Positions 47,274-57,058 of a DNA stretch of 64,000 nucleotides are shown here, in pieces; the stretch's first letter is position 1; each line of letters begins with the position of its first letter. Both the position numbers and the translations under genes were made by a program. Origin of the DNA: Pseudoalteromonas sp. MMG007 (GTDB taxonomy: Bacteria > Pseudomonadota > Gammaproteobacteria > Enterobacterales > Alteromonadaceae); NCBI RefSeq assembly GCF_018100985.1, contig NZ_JAGJEI010000003.1, positions 124,001-188,000 on the forward strand, in the 5' to 3' direction. Under the pieces are notes generated by a model. It was not told where the DNA came from and made no database searches. It saw nothing but the letters and a program-made list of their open reading frames with translations.

Positions 47274-47510
47274 GGGTCTATTGACCCTTCTGTATTAAAA
47301 TTTGTTCTCTCTAGGAATTAGTCGGGCGCGAGGTTTTTAAACTAGCAGGCTAAGCGATAAAGAGTAAATAGTTCTTCAGGGCAACCAAGAGCAGCACATG
47401 CTTTGCATTTATGCTGTATTATCGGCCATTTACCGTAATGAACACAGGCCCTGCCTACCCTAAAATCCTTAGTAAAAACTAGGCGAATTTACGCTTTCAT
47501 AGCAAGTCTA
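47274..47510. mobile_element. degenerate MITE copy, opposite orientation to 18943-19301
   Basis: Aligning with the complement of 18943-19301, shared blocks include AAATTTGTTC near 47300, GGCGCGAGGTTT near 47325, and a block around 47395-47465 (GCATTTATGCTG, then CACAGG, CCTGCC, CTAAAA). About 100 bases carrying the twin ACATGGATGT palindromes are deleted. Terminal repeats are eroded to about half identity. Confidence 0.7.
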
Positions 47511-47780
47511 ATAGAAATAAATTCAAAGCTGTTAGCGCTGAAAATAACAGCCGGGATAGATTTATTATCCGGAGTTCGAGTTTGTTATTATGCGATGTAT
47601 AAATAAGTAAATAATAAAAAATTACAATATACCGTTTCTCGATAAAGGCTCATGTGTTGTTCTGTATTCATACCGCCGTATATAATCTTAATGCGGTGAG
47701 TGAGTTATTTACACACTAAAACAATAAGTTACTAATAAAATGGAGGTTATCTCCTAAGCACATTTCAACTGGATTAAAAA

Positions 47781-47816
47781 TTTCGCGCCACAATTAAATC
47801 ACCCCTAGCTTGAACG
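47781..47816. repeat. third fragment of the MITE family
   Basis: The block CGCGCCACAATTAAATC followed by ACCCCTAGCTTGAAC matches CGCGCCGCGATTTAATC and TCCCCTAGATTGAAC at 19239-19270. Only this one end is preserved. Confidence 0.6.
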
Positions 47817-48055
47817 GTGACTCCCTGAAAAATTAATAGCCCAACTATTATTTGTCAATAAACCAGTCGTCATAAGCATTCACAGAAAAGATAATTTTTA
47901 ACCCTACATGCCCAAATGCAACAATAATGTTAGTTAATTGTTTCGCGCAGTACCATATAAAGGTACAATCATTGCTATTAAGTAAACTTAAATATACCTA
48001 CCTTAATAAATTAACTATCTACGGATAAATTAACTCCAACTAGGAAACATTTAAT

Positions 48056-49567
48056 ATGCATAAGGCTAAATCTTTTTTTGGGATTGCAGTAAGCTACTTT
48101 TTTATAATCAGCATGATACTAGCTAACACCGCTGTAGAGGCGGTAGAGGTAGATGTTGCAGTTATTTATGATAATGAAACAAAAGAATACTATAATGGCT
48201 CAGCATCTACTGCAATCATTGCAATGGTAGATCAAGCAAACACCTACCTTGCTAATAGTGAAGTTGATATCCAACTAAACCTTGTTGCAACACAAAATAT
48301 AGATATAACTCCGGATTTAAAAATTCTTAGAACAGATACCCAAGTAAGTACTTTGCGTCAAAATAGTGGTGCTGATTTTGTCACTTTAATTAGCCAATCA
48401 TTTGATGAAGGTTGTGGTGTTGGGTATGTAACAACGAGCAGTTCACGTGCGTTTAACATCATTCGCAGAAGCTGTATGTCTCGATCATATCTTCACGAAA
48501 TGGGGCATACAATGGGGCTCAGTCACTCATTAAAACAACAAAGCGTTGGTAAAGATTACCCTTGGGGAATTGGGTATGGCGTAACAAATTCCTTTTCTAC
48601 CTTAATGGCTTATGAATCAGCTTACAACACAAACACACGTACTTACCTTTTTTCTAACCCTAATTATGAATGTAAAGGGTACGATTGTGGTATTAAAAAT
48701 CAAGCCGATGCAGCAAAAGCATTGAATAATGTAAAAGACAAAGTAGCAAGTCATAGAAGCTCTATTACTTCAAGTGAAGGGTTAGAAAATGGCACTGTTT
48801 CAGTTTCCCAAGAAGGAAGTGAAGCATGGAGCTCAGTTAAATTTAAATCAACATTTACATCTATACCAGTGGTAATAATGGGCCCACCTACAAAAACTGG
48901 TGCAAGTCCTATCACAGTAAGTATTCGTAATGTCACTCAAAAAGGTTTTGATTTTCAATTAGATGAGTGGGATTACCTAAATGGCAGCCATCCAGTAGAG
49001 ACAGTTTCATGGCTGGCTGTAGTTGAGGGTAAGCATGATTGGGGTGGCCAGCAAGTATATGCAAGCAAAACAAAAAATGTAACTCATAACTGGAAGTCCG
49101 TTTCTTTTGCAAATAATATCTATACGACGCCTATTGTTCTTGCACAAAAAGAGGTTGTACTAGAGGGCTCTGCATCTACCATTCGTATGATTAACGTTTC
49201 AAGTCAAGGGGTTGATTTTTTTCTCCAAGAAGAAGAGGCAAACGATGGTAATGTTGCTGGCGATACGATTCACTACTTAGCGATTACGCCAGGAAAAGGA
49301 AGCATTGACAAGCTAAAAACACAGGCCCAAATAGCTACAGATTCAGTTACCGATTCATGGGAAAACATTAATTTTTATGATGACTACGAAAATGCGAAGA
49401 TATTTTCTAGCATTCAAAGCTACAACGGTACAGATCCTATTTCTCTACGCTATCAAGACCTTAACAGTGATGGTGTGCAAATAAGCTTACAAGAAGAGCA
49501 GTCGAGCACAGCTGAAACAACCCATACGGCGGAAAGCGTTGGTTGGTTAATTTTGGGTAACAACTAA
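48056..49567 (+). CDS. secreted reprolysin-like zinc metalloprotease with three H-lectin-like repeats
   Basis: A 503-residue secreted protein. A signal peptide (residues 1-30) leads directly into the protease domain (VEVDVAVIYDNETKEYYNG), with no propeptide. The zinc motif HEMGHTMGLSH (about 146-156) has the HExxHxxGxxH form of metzincins, with a Met-turn-like TLMAYE and paired Cys (YECKGYDCG). The C-terminus holds three tandem repeats of about 85 residues (about 240-325, 329-415, 418-503), each with a pattern of SWxxVxF, PVV and FxxQEE, similar to H-type lectin or beta-sandwich carbohydrate-binding domains. AGGA precedes the ATG. Likely digests glycoproteins. Confidence 0.85.
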   Translation: MHKAKSFFGIAVSYFFIISMILANTAVEAVEVDVAVIYDNETKEYYNGSASTAIIAMVDQANTYLANSEVDIQLNLVATQNIDITPDLKILRTDTQVSTLRQNSGADFVTLISQSFDEGCGVGYVTTSSSRAFNIIRRSCMSRSYLHEMGHTMGLSHSLKQQSVGKDYPWGIGYGVTNSFSTLMAYESAYNTNTRTYLFSNPNYECKGYDCGIKNQADAAKALNNVKDKVASHRSSITSSEGLENGTVSVSQEGSEAWSSVKFKSTFTSIPVVIMGPPTKTGASPITVSIRNVTQKGFDFQLDEWDYLNGSHPVETVSWLAVVEGKHDWGGQQVYASKTKNVTHNWKSVSFANNIYTTPIVLAQKEVVLEGSASTIRMINVSSQGVDFFLQEEEANDGNVAGDTIHYLAITPGKGSIDKLKTQAQIATDSVTDSWENINFYDDYENAKIFSSIQSYNGTDPISLRYQDLNSDGVQISLQEEQSSTAETTHTAESVGWLILGNN

Positions 49568-49598
49568 TTATTTTACTTTTTAGATAGCTGTAAAATTA

Positions 49599-49644
49599 AA
49601 ATACACTAAAGCAAAAACGCTTTGCGGTCGGTTTTAGTGTATTT
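49599..49644 (+). promoter_or_regulatory. large stem-loop between the protease and the next gene
   Basis: AAATACACTAAA (49599-49610) pairs perfectly with TTTAGTGTATTT (49633-49644), enclosing a GC-rich loop. It may be a weak terminator or an mRNA-processing site between the two genes. It lies 32 bases after the protease stop. Confidence 0.5.
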
Positions 49645-49690
49645 AAGGCTCAATTCTTTTTACGTTTAACTTCTTTAGGTATTAGAGAAC

Positions 49691-50497
49691 ATGAAATTTA
49701 TCATAGGCACCTTAATTGCTGTAACGGGTTTAATTTTAGCATTTATATATTACCCTCCAAACAACGGAAAAATAAATACAACGTCTTCCATAAATAAAGC
49801 TATGGGTGACATAAATAATCTGCGCAATAGCGAGCCTACCCTAGCCCATACAACATTGAGGGCCTCCAATGAAAAAGAAAAGTCTCAAGTAACAATAAAA
49901 GAGCAACAAACTATCAAACCACACGATGTTGATGAAGAAACAAATTACTCGGCACTTGAAGACCGTTACCAAACAATATCTAAAAATGAAAATTACCCGA
50001 CTTTATCGTCACGTATATCGGTAATAAACGCCCGTAGATCAAACGTAAATTACTCAGCTGAAGACTTACTAGCCGCGATAGAAAAAACCTCTGCATGGGA
50101 AGAAATAAGACAGCCAGGCAAAAATTTAAATAAATTATCTGCAGATGAATTAAGTGACGGTAGACAGTTTATTGATTTTGACCCTTTGAAGGTAGAGTCT
50201 TTGATGGTCGGCGACCACCTCGATATTGCTATTGAATCTATAGGGCAAGTATTTGATATGAAAGTGGATAGCGTTCGTATCTTTGAAGATGGTAACATTA
50301 TGTGGAAAGGTAAAATAGCCAATATTAAAAATGGCTCCGTAACCATAACCCAATCTAACGTGATAACCCTAGCAGCCGTTATCCTTAATGACGATGACTT
50401 TACTTTAGAAGCACATGGCTCTGATGGGTGGATACATAATAGTGGCGAGTTATTTAAAACTAACATAAACCACACCGACGAAGTTTACTTAGACTAA
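49691..50497 (+). CDS. membrane-anchored protein resembling a metalloprotease propeptide
   Basis: A 268-residue protein. An N-terminal hydrophobic helix (residues 1-21) anchors it or acts as a signal. Residues about 30-150 look disordered or helical; residues about 155-268 form a beta-rich domain (LMVGDHLDIAIESIGQVFDM, IFEDGNIMWKGKIANI, SVTITQSNVITLAAVILNDD) similar in rhythm to the propeptides of secreted marine metalloproteases. The upstream protease lacks this domain, so this may be its separate inhibitor or chaperone. Similarity is by eye only. It starts 123 bases after the protease gene. Confidence 0.55.
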   Translation: MKFIIGTLIAVTGLILAFIYYPPNNGKINTTSSINKAMGDINNLRNSEPTLAHTTLRASNEKEKSQVTIKEQQTIKPHDVDEETNYSALEDRYQTISKNENYPTLSSRISVINARRSNVNYSAEDLLAAIEKTSAWEEIRQPGKNLNKLSADELSDGRQFIDFDPLKVESLMVGDHLDIAIESIGQVFDMKVDSVRIFEDGNIMWKGKIANIKNGSVTITQSNVITLAAVILNDDDFTLEAHGSDGWIHNSGELFKTNINHTDEVYLD

Positions 50498-51039
50498 CAT
50501 TTTGGCTTTTCAGATTTAAAACATTTTAACCCCAGTGCTACATTGGTAACTTAGTGCCTGAATAACTAGTACCTGAATAAGCAGTGCCTTGATGCCTCTA
50601 CCTATGAGGCAGCAAAGAAATTCACCATTAATAAAACTCTTAAGTAGGCCGTATTTTGCGTTATTGCCGCCTACTTGTTAGAAATAATAACCACTGGCAA
50701 GCCCGACTAAAAACCAACTACGCGATCGTAAAATTAGCTCAGAAGCCTAATCATATTCATACTCAAGGCTTGCTACTGCCGGCTCAATTAAATGCAGGCG
50801 TTCAATCCGGCATCAAACATTGATCAATACCAACTCGCTTAATTAAGCGATCTGTTTTGAAGTAAGAAAAAATAGTATCGATAACAAGAAAAAATTTCGT
50901 TATTTAGTTGTTATCACTAATTACTCCTGCATTGCTCTGCATCCATGCAGTCGTATATCAGAAATTTTCAATGCAGTTAACGTAAAATTTAATTCCTCAA
51001 ATTGACTAAGCATAATGGCAAATTGGTATTACGAGCTAA
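50498..51039. other. gene-free region with small repeats
   Basis: About 540 bases. It holds three imperfect 15-base tandem units (50552-50596: TAGTGCCTGAATAAC, TAGTACCTGAATAAG, CAGTGCCTTGATGCC), a stem AAGTAGGC/GCCTACTT (50642-50676) without a T tract, and a perfect palindrome TCGCTTAATTAAGCGA (50835-50850). No ORF was credible. Confidence 0.5.
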
Positions 51040-52764
51040 CTAACGTAACCAATTAGTTTTACCCAGCTCGACGATTTCATCCCCTTTGCCGTTTATTAAC
51101 GCTTTCATCATGTAAACACTAAAGCCTTTTGCTTGCTCTAATTTTATTTGCGGCGGCATCGAAAGCTCTTGCTTTGCAGTATCTACTTCTAACACAACCG
51201 GGCCTGCGTGATTCATCATCTCATCCATTGCCAAAGGGAGTTCATCTGGATCACTCACATGAATGCCTTTTAAACCACAAGCCTGTGCAATGTTAGCAAA
51301 ACTTGGGTTTTCTAAATCGGTATCGCTTGATAAAAACCCACTGGCTTTCATTTCCATTGCAACAAAACTAAGTGAGCGATTATTATAAACAACAATCTTT
51401 ATAGGTAAATTAAGCTGTTTGAGCGAAATTAAATCACCCATTAACATCGAAAATCCGCCATCGCCACACATTGCAATCACTTGGCGGTTTCTATTAATAG
51501 ATTGAACGCCCATTGCCTGCGACATCGCATTTGCCATAGAGCCGTGGTTAAAAGAACCAATTAAACGCCGCTTACCATTCATCGATAAATAACGTGCAGC
51601 CCATACAGTAGGTGTACCTACATCACAAGTAAACACAGCATCGTCAGCTGCTTGCTCGTTTAACAAACGCGTTAGATATTGCGGATGAATTAATTTTTGC
51701 GAGGTTTTACCACTGGCAAGCTTATCGAGATCTTTTCGAGATTCTTTATAGTGCTTAACGCTCTTTTGTAAGTGCGAGTCTGTGCGCTCACCTTCAATAT
51801 ACTCAAGTAATGTGGCCACTGAATTTTTTGTATCGCCTAATACGCCACAATCAATTTGAACGTGTCGCCCGAGTGATGCCGCCTTATTATCAATTTGTAA
51901 TATGGTGGTATTTTCAGGATAAAAAGCCCGATACGGAAAACTCGTGCCAATCATCAATAATGTATCGGCCTCTTGCATTGCATGATAGCCCGACGCAAAA
52001 CCTATAAACCCAGTCATACCAACATCATAAGGGTTATCGTATTCAATAAACTCTTTACCACGCATAGCGTGTACTATTGGCGCTTGTAATTTTTCGGCAA
52101 GTTCTACAATTTCATCATGTGCATCTTTACAGCCTGCACCACACAATAAAGTTACTTTTTTACTTTTATTAAGATGAGTTGCCATTGCTTTAATGTCAGA
52201 TAACGCTGGGGTATACACTGCAGGTTTTGGCACGTTCCATTTTGGTTTAATAGCTTTAGGCATATCTTTTAATGCAATGTCGCCGGGTAACACAAGTACA
52301 CTTACGCCTTTATTTAATATTGCTTGTCGCATTGCGGTTTCAAGCAAGTATGGCATTTGCTCTGGGTTTGACACCATTTCACAATATACACTGCACTCTT
52401 TAAATAATTCTTGCGGGTGGGTTTCTTGAAAGTAACTACTACCAATCTCTGATGATGGAATATGCGAGGCTATGGCTAACACCGGTACATTATTACGCTG
52501 ACAATCAAATAAGCCGTTAATTAAATGCAGATTACCCGGGCCACACGAGCCTGCACACACCGCAAGTTCGCCTGATAAGTGCGCTTCGCCACCGGCTGCA
52601 AAGGCTGCCACTTCTTCATGGCGCGTTCCTAGCCATTCAATTGTTCCTAATTTTCGAAGACTTTCACTAATGCCGTTAAGTGAATCGCCAGTTACCCCCC
52701 AAATTCGTTTTACACCAGCTTGCTCAAGGGTTTTGGTGATAAAACCTGCGATATTTTCACTCAT
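51040..52764 (-). CDS. poxB: ubiquinone-dependent pyruvate dehydrogenase
   Basis: A 574-residue thiamine-diphosphate and FAD enzyme converting pyruvate to acetate and CO2 with electrons passed to ubiquinone. It matches E. coli PoxB (572 residues) closely, as I recall it: [47 protein letters not shown] (here CDVGTPTVW), [13 protein letters not shown] with the ThDP GDG motif, and the C-terminal membrane-binding helix ending [15 protein letters not shown] precedes the ATG. In E. coli it is made in stationary phase; no regulatory site was seen here. Confidence 0.95.
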   Translation of the reverse strand: MSENIAGFITKTLEQAGVKRIWGVTGDSLNGISESLRKLGTIEWLGTRHEEVAAFAAGGEAHLSGELAVCAGSCGPGNLHLINGLFDCQRNNVPVLAIASHIPSSEIGSSYFQETHPQELFKECSVYCEMVSNPEQMPYLLETAMRQAILNKGVSVLVLPGDIALKDMPKAIKPKWNVPKPAVYTPALSDIKAMATHLNKSKKVTLLCGAGCKDAHDEIVELAEKLQAPIVHAMRGKEFIEYDNPYDVGMTGFIGFASGYHAMQEADTLLMIGTSFPYRAFYPENTTILQIDNKAASLGRHVQIDCGVLGDTKNSVATLLEYIEGERTDSHLQKSVKHYKESRKDLDKLASGKTSQKLIHPQYLTRLLNEQAADDAVFTCDVGTPTVWAARYLSMNGKRRLIGSFNHGSMANAMSQAMGVQSINRNRQVIAMCGDGGFSMLMGDLISLKQLNLPIKIVVYNNRSLSFVAMEMKASGFLSSDTDLENPSFANIAQACGLKGIHVSDPDELPLAMDEMMNHAGPVVLEVDTAKQELSMPPQIKLEQAKGFSVYMMKALINGKGDEIVELGKTNWLR

Positions 52765-53061
52765 AATATAGAACTCCTAACAGTTAAGTTATTCTGTAAA
52801 TTGAATTATCTTTGGGCTCTACCAGTACAAATGTCGTTTAAAAAATGCGCTCAATTAATGAGAAACGACACACATGAAATACAAATGATAGAGTAACAAC
52901 AATACGTTTAAATATTGCTATGCACCTATACTGATACATTAAACATGAATGTCGGCTTTAAACTATGTATGAATAAACTAAGATGAGATTTTTAGTGGCT
53001 TAACTATGAATATGGTATTATCTGACCCAATTATTTTACTGAATGTTTCTGTGTTATTTTT

Positions 53062-54717
53062 ATGTCAAAATCAGCTTCTTGCTTTACCCCTTTTTTACAA
53101 AATATAAATGCGCTTTCGCTTCCAGAAACATTTACCTTTCCCTTTTATTATCAGCCGCATCCGCTAACTATTGCAGCTGCAACGCAGTTGCAACAGCAGC
53201 TAGAACCACTCTTACATTTAAAAGCCGAAAACGCAGGTAAAATGTTTGGCGTATTAGTTGTGCAAAACGACAAAAATGAACTGGGGTTTTTAAGCGCATA
53301 CTCGGGGCAAATTGAAGGCGATAAAGGCAATATTAACTTTGTGCCACCGGTATCAAGTATGCAGCTAAACGATGAAGGTTATTTAGCACAAAGCAAAATT
53401 ATTAATGACATAAACAGCCAAATTGATGCGTTTGAAAGCAGCGCAGAGCTCACCGCTATTAATAAAAAGCTTGATGAATCAAAAGCTATGTTTAACGAGC
53501 AATTACTTGCGCAGCAAGCCCTTATGCAGGCAGGAAGGTTAACTCGTAAAAAGCAGCGAACTGAAGGCGAAGCCGAACTAAGCGAAGCCGATTTTGAGCA
53601 GCTTAAAAATAAACTAGCCGGGCAAAGCATTGTTGAAAAAAAGCAGTTACAAGCGCTTAAACTTAATTGGCAAAATAAAATAGAGCAGCTAGAGAGCGCT
53701 CAAACCAAAATTACAGACAACGTTAAACATTTAAAAAAACGCCGTAAAACGCTTTCAAAAAACCTACAAAAAATGCTTTTTGCTCAGTATCAGTTTTTAA
53801 ATGCCCATAAAGAAGTAACCGACCTAAATGCAATTTTTGCACAGCTTCCTGAGCATACTCCACCTTCTGGCGCTGGCGACTGCGCAGCACCAAAGTTATT
53901 ACAATATGCGTATAAACAAAACTTAAAACCTATTGCTATGGGCGAATTTTGGTGGGGAGCAGCCCCTAAATCAGCCATTAGACAACACAAAAATTACTAT
54001 CCTTCTTGTTATAGCAAATGCCAACCAATACTAGGGCATATGCTAAAAGGCCTAAATGTTGAAACCAATCCACTGCTTGAAAACCCAGCCGATGGGAAAG
54101 AGTTAAGTATTATTTATAAAGACGACGACTTATTGGTGGTGAACAAGCCTGCTGAGTTTTTATCGGTCCCTGGTGTAAATATTGATGACTCTGTATATAT
54201 GCGCATAAAAACGCAATTTCCTGAAGCTTCAGGCCCGTTAATTGTGCACCGCCTCGATATGTCAACCTCAGGGTTATTGATGATCGCACTTAATAAACGT
54301 GTTCATAAAGCGCTGCAAAAACAGTTTATAGAACGCACTATAGATAAACGTTACGTTGCACTAGTAGATGGAAATATAAGTGAAGATAGCGGCGAGATAA
54401 ATTTACCTCTTATGCTTGATTTTGACGACAAGCCACGTCAAATGGTGTGCTACACAAACGGTAAGCCTTCACTAACCACATGGCACGTACTTGAGCGAAA
54501 AAACAATATTACGCGTTTACAGTTATACCCAAAAACTGGCCGAACACATCAGCTGCGAGTGCACTGCGCTCATAGCTTAGGTTTAAACATGCCGATTATT
54601 GGTGATACGCATTACGGCCTAAAGGCTGATAGACTCCATTTACATGCCGAATATTTAGCGTTTACCCACCCCATTACACATAAGCGTTTAGAATTTGAAG
54701 TAGCACCTGATTTTTAG
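53062..54717 (+). CDS. RluA family pseudouridine synthase with long coiled-coil N-terminus
   Basis: A 551-residue RNA-modifying enzyme. The catalytic domain is in the last 210 residues: DDDLLVVNKPAEFLSVPG, HRLDMSTSGLLMIALN with the catalytic Asp near residue 399, YVALVDG, and GRTHQLRVHC. The first 330 residues are unlike small RluA enzymes: an alpha/beta segment, then a long charged coiled coil (about 110-240), then CxxxK-type stretches with SGAGDCAAPKLLQYA and YPSCYSKC that may bind metal. Target RNA is unknown. ATG at 53062 is the start; the overlapping frame from 53043 is not real. Confidence 0.85.
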   Translation: MSKSASCFTPFLQNINALSLPETFTFPFYYQPHPLTIAAATQLQQQLEPLLHLKAENAGKMFGVLVVQNDKNELGFLSAYSGQIEGDKGNINFVPPVSSMQLNDEGYLAQSKIINDINSQIDAFESSAELTAINKKLDESKAMFNEQLLAQQALMQAGRLTRKKQRTEGEAELSEADFEQLKNKLAGQSIVEKKQLQALKLNWQNKIEQLESAQTKITDNVKHLKKRRKTLSKNLQKMLFAQYQFLNAHKEVTDLNAIFAQLPEHTPPSGAGDCAAPKLLQYAYKQNLKPIAMGEFWWGAAPKSAIRQHKNYYPSCYSKCQPILGHMLKGLNVETNPLLENPADGKELSIIYKDDDLLVVNKPAEFLSVPGVNIDDSVYMRIKTQFPEASGPLIVHRLDMSTSGLLMIALNKRVHKALQKQFIERTIDKRYVALVDGNISEDSGEINLPLMLDFDDKPRQMVCYTNGKPSLTTWHVLERKNNITRLQLYPKTGRTHQLRVHCAHSLGLNMPIIGDTHYGLKADRLHLHAEYLAFTHPITHKRLEFEVAPDF

Positions 54718-54865
54718 ATTAATTAACTATGTTGGTTACTCATGTTTATTACCCACTTTAGTTATCCACTTTTTGGTAAATAAAATATAATCACTAAACA
54801 ATCATTAACTTATACTTTAAAAGTAATGCTATAGTTAGGTATAAAAAATATAAAAATAAGCCATC

Positions 54866-56803
54866 ATGATAAAGCAGAACAACAATTCACACGTAAAATT
54901 ATTTAATCGTACATTGATTAAATTACTCGTTCTGCCTTTATTTTTGTTTGTGAGCACATTTGCACTCGCCAATGATACGTCATTAAATTCAACCTTAAAT
55001 AAGTTAGACTTTAAAACAACCCAAAGCTTAGTTAATAACATAAGAGCGAATAAATTAGACTACCTAATTAACCAGCAAAAGCTCACGCAAGCCTTTGAGA
55101 TTAGTAAAGAGCGAAATTGGTCAACACTTCACTTAGAAGCCGCTGCTTTATATGCAGAGTTACTTTTCAGGCAAGAAGAATACGATGCGTTAAATACCCA
55201 TATATCTAATTATATAAATAACAAAAAAGTACTTAAACAAAACGATATTTATATGTTGTTTTTAGAGGCGCAATTAAAATATTTATCGCAAACAAAAAAA
55301 CTCACTCAAGCTAAAGATCTTGCAATACACTTAGAAGAAAAAATAGCACAACACTCATCTAAAGAAAAAATCATTATTCTTCGTGCATTGGCTTATTACT
55401 ACACAGATACGGACTCACTCAGAAAAACGTTAAGTGCCGCATTAGCAGGTCTAGAGCTTGCTATGAAAGATGATGATATGGCATCTCAAGCCTACTTTTT
55501 AAGAAAAGTTGCCGATGCCTATAACTTCCTAAATGACAGAGGTGTTAACGATGGCAAGGCTGTATATTATGCAAAAAAAGCGGTAGAAGCCTATGAAAAA
55601 ACCAACGACGGGCTATTTACTGCAAAAGCATACTGGAGCTTAGGAAGTGTATTGCTTGAAACGAATAACCCCCAAGATGCACTCATTTACCTAAATAAAG
55701 CCCTACACTATTTTAAAAAAGTAAGTATGAAAAAAGGATTAGCATTTGCTCAATACTCAATTGCTAATATTCAATATAAACAAGGTAATTACGACACCGC
55801 CATTACGCTTGCAAACGAAAACATCGAGCTAGCCCGCGCTGCTGGTATTCACGATATGCACCTTGCCTCAATGATTTTACTAGCCGATATATACATAAAA
55901 CAAAATTTGCTAGATAAAGCGAACCAAATAAACGATAAAGTATTTTTAAATATCGATAAGTTTAGCCGTAGTATTTATAAAGCAGAGTTTTTAGGTAAAC
56001 GATATGAGCTAAAACGACAGCTTAATTACATCGATGATGCCTTTGAAGCAATTGGAAGCAAGCTCATTTATACAAAAAAACATTATGAAGCAACAAGCGA
56101 AAGTAATATAAAAACACTGCAAGTAAAGTTTGAAGTAAAAGAAAAAGAAGACAAGATTTTACAGCTAGAATACGAAAAAAATATAAACGAACTTCAAGTA
56201 AAAGAAGAGCATCAGCAAAAAATTATTTGGCGCCTTAGCGCATCTATCGCATTCATTTTAGTTATTGTGTCGTTATTTTTGTTTTATAGGCAAATTCGCC
56301 AGCGAAAAAAATACCACACTATTGCGTTAACCGACTACCTTACTAATAGTTTAAACCGCCGTGGAGTAATGCAAATAGCTGATAATTTGTTAGCCAATAA
56401 ACCAGCATCAATTGCGATTGTTGATTTAGACTACTTTAAAAATATTAATGACCAATTTGGCCATGACACCGGGGACTTAGTACTGATTAAGTTTGCTCAA
56501 GCCGCTAAAAATACGCTAGGTGAAAATGATACATTTGGGCGTTACGGCGGCGAAGAATGGCTGTTTGTTTTAGATACATTAGATAAGCAAGAAATTAGCA
56601 ACACGTTTGAGAACTTAGCACTCATTTTATCTGAATATTGCCGTGAAATAGAAGCTTTACCGAGTAAAATAAACATTACCTTTAGCGTAGGTGTAGCAAT
56701 AAGTAATACTCACTCTAAATCACTTGATGCGCTTATTAAACATGCAGACCAACAGCTGTATAAAGCAAAAGAAAATGGCAGAAACCAAATAGCAATCGCG
56801 TGA
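54866..56803 (+). CDS. periplasmic-TPR diguanylate cyclase
   Basis: A 645-residue protein: signal peptide (to about residue 36), periplasmic tetratricopeptide repeats (about 50-390), a coiled coil (about 400-455), one transmembrane helix (about 457-475) and a cytoplasmic GGDEF domain (about 485-645). The active-site signature is GGEEW near residue 559. The position for the RxxD inhibitory site reads GEND, so product inhibition is probably absent. It likely makes c-di-GMP in response to a periplasmic protein or peptide signal. Confidence 0.88.
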   Translation: MIKQNNNSHVKLFNRTLIKLLVLPLFLFVSTFALANDTSLNSTLNKLDFKTTQSLVNNIRANKLDYLINQQKLTQAFEISKERNWSTLHLEAAALYAELLFRQEEYDALNTHISNYINNKKVLKQNDIYMLFLEAQLKYLSQTKKLTQAKDLAIHLEEKIAQHSSKEKIIILRALAYYYTDTDSLRKTLSAALAGLELAMKDDDMASQAYFLRKVADAYNFLNDRGVNDGKAVYYAKKAVEAYEKTNDGLFTAKAYWSLGSVLLETNNPQDALIYLNKALHYFKKVSMKKGLAFAQYSIANIQYKQGNYDTAITLANENIELARAAGIHDMHLASMILLADIYIKQNLLDKANQINDKVFLNIDKFSRSIYKAEFLGKRYELKRQLNYIDDAFEAIGSKLIYTKKHYEATSESNIKTLQVKFEVKEKEDKILQLEYEKNINELQVKEEHQQKIIWRLSASIAFILVIVSLFLFYRQIRQRKKYHTIALTDYLTNSLNRRGVMQIADNLLANKPASIAIVDLDYFKNINDQFGHDTGDLVLIKFAQAAKNTLGENDTFGRYGGEEWLFVLDTLDKQEISNTFENLALILSEYCREIEALPSKINITFSVGVAISNTHSKSLDALIKHADQQLYKAKENGRNQIAIA

Positions 56804-56813
56804 ATATACGTTA

Positions 56814-57032
56814 CTAGTGTCCATCAATAATCATCTGTTTTATTTTGTGGGCTTTTTCAAAGTGATCTAATTTATGGGTGTGTATCCACCACGTAGCTGC
56901 TTGCATAAGTAGCTCAGGATCCGTATTTTTATTTGCAAAAAAAGCGTAAAAAGAAAGCCCTACATTTTCACCTTTAGCTGCTATTTTTTTATCGCACACA
57001 GCTATAATTTTTGCTTTTAGTTTTTCCTGCAT
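56814..57032 (-). CDS. small conserved-type hypothetical (possibly DUF6500)
   Basis: A 72-residue soluble helical protein beginning MQEKLKAKIIAVCDKKIAAK and containing GENVGLSFYAFFANKN and ATWWIHTHKLDHFEKA. It may be the DUF6500 family, but this is from memory. AAGGT precedes the ATG. Its stop is ten bases from the convergent cyclase gene. Function unknown. Confidence 0.65.
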   Translation of the reverse strand: MQEKLKAKIIAVCDKKIAAKGENVGLSFYAFFANKNTDPELLMQAATWWIHTHKLDHFEKAHKIKQMIIDGH

Positions 57033-57058
57033 ACATACCTTATTTAATTGTATTTTAA

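Larger units (their letters stand above)
47254..48055. other. gene-free region with decayed MITE copies
   Basis: About 800 bases without a credible ORF. The left part (47274-47510) is a rearranged copy of the 19-kb element in reverse orientation, and 47781-47816 is a further scrap in forward orientation. The remainder, leading to the metalloprotease gene, has no recognised feature. Confidence 0.6.

Noticed and set aside
53043-53240. Plus-strand ORF overlapping the pseudouridine synthase start
   Set aside because: Frame is different from the conserved protein and has no supporting motif.
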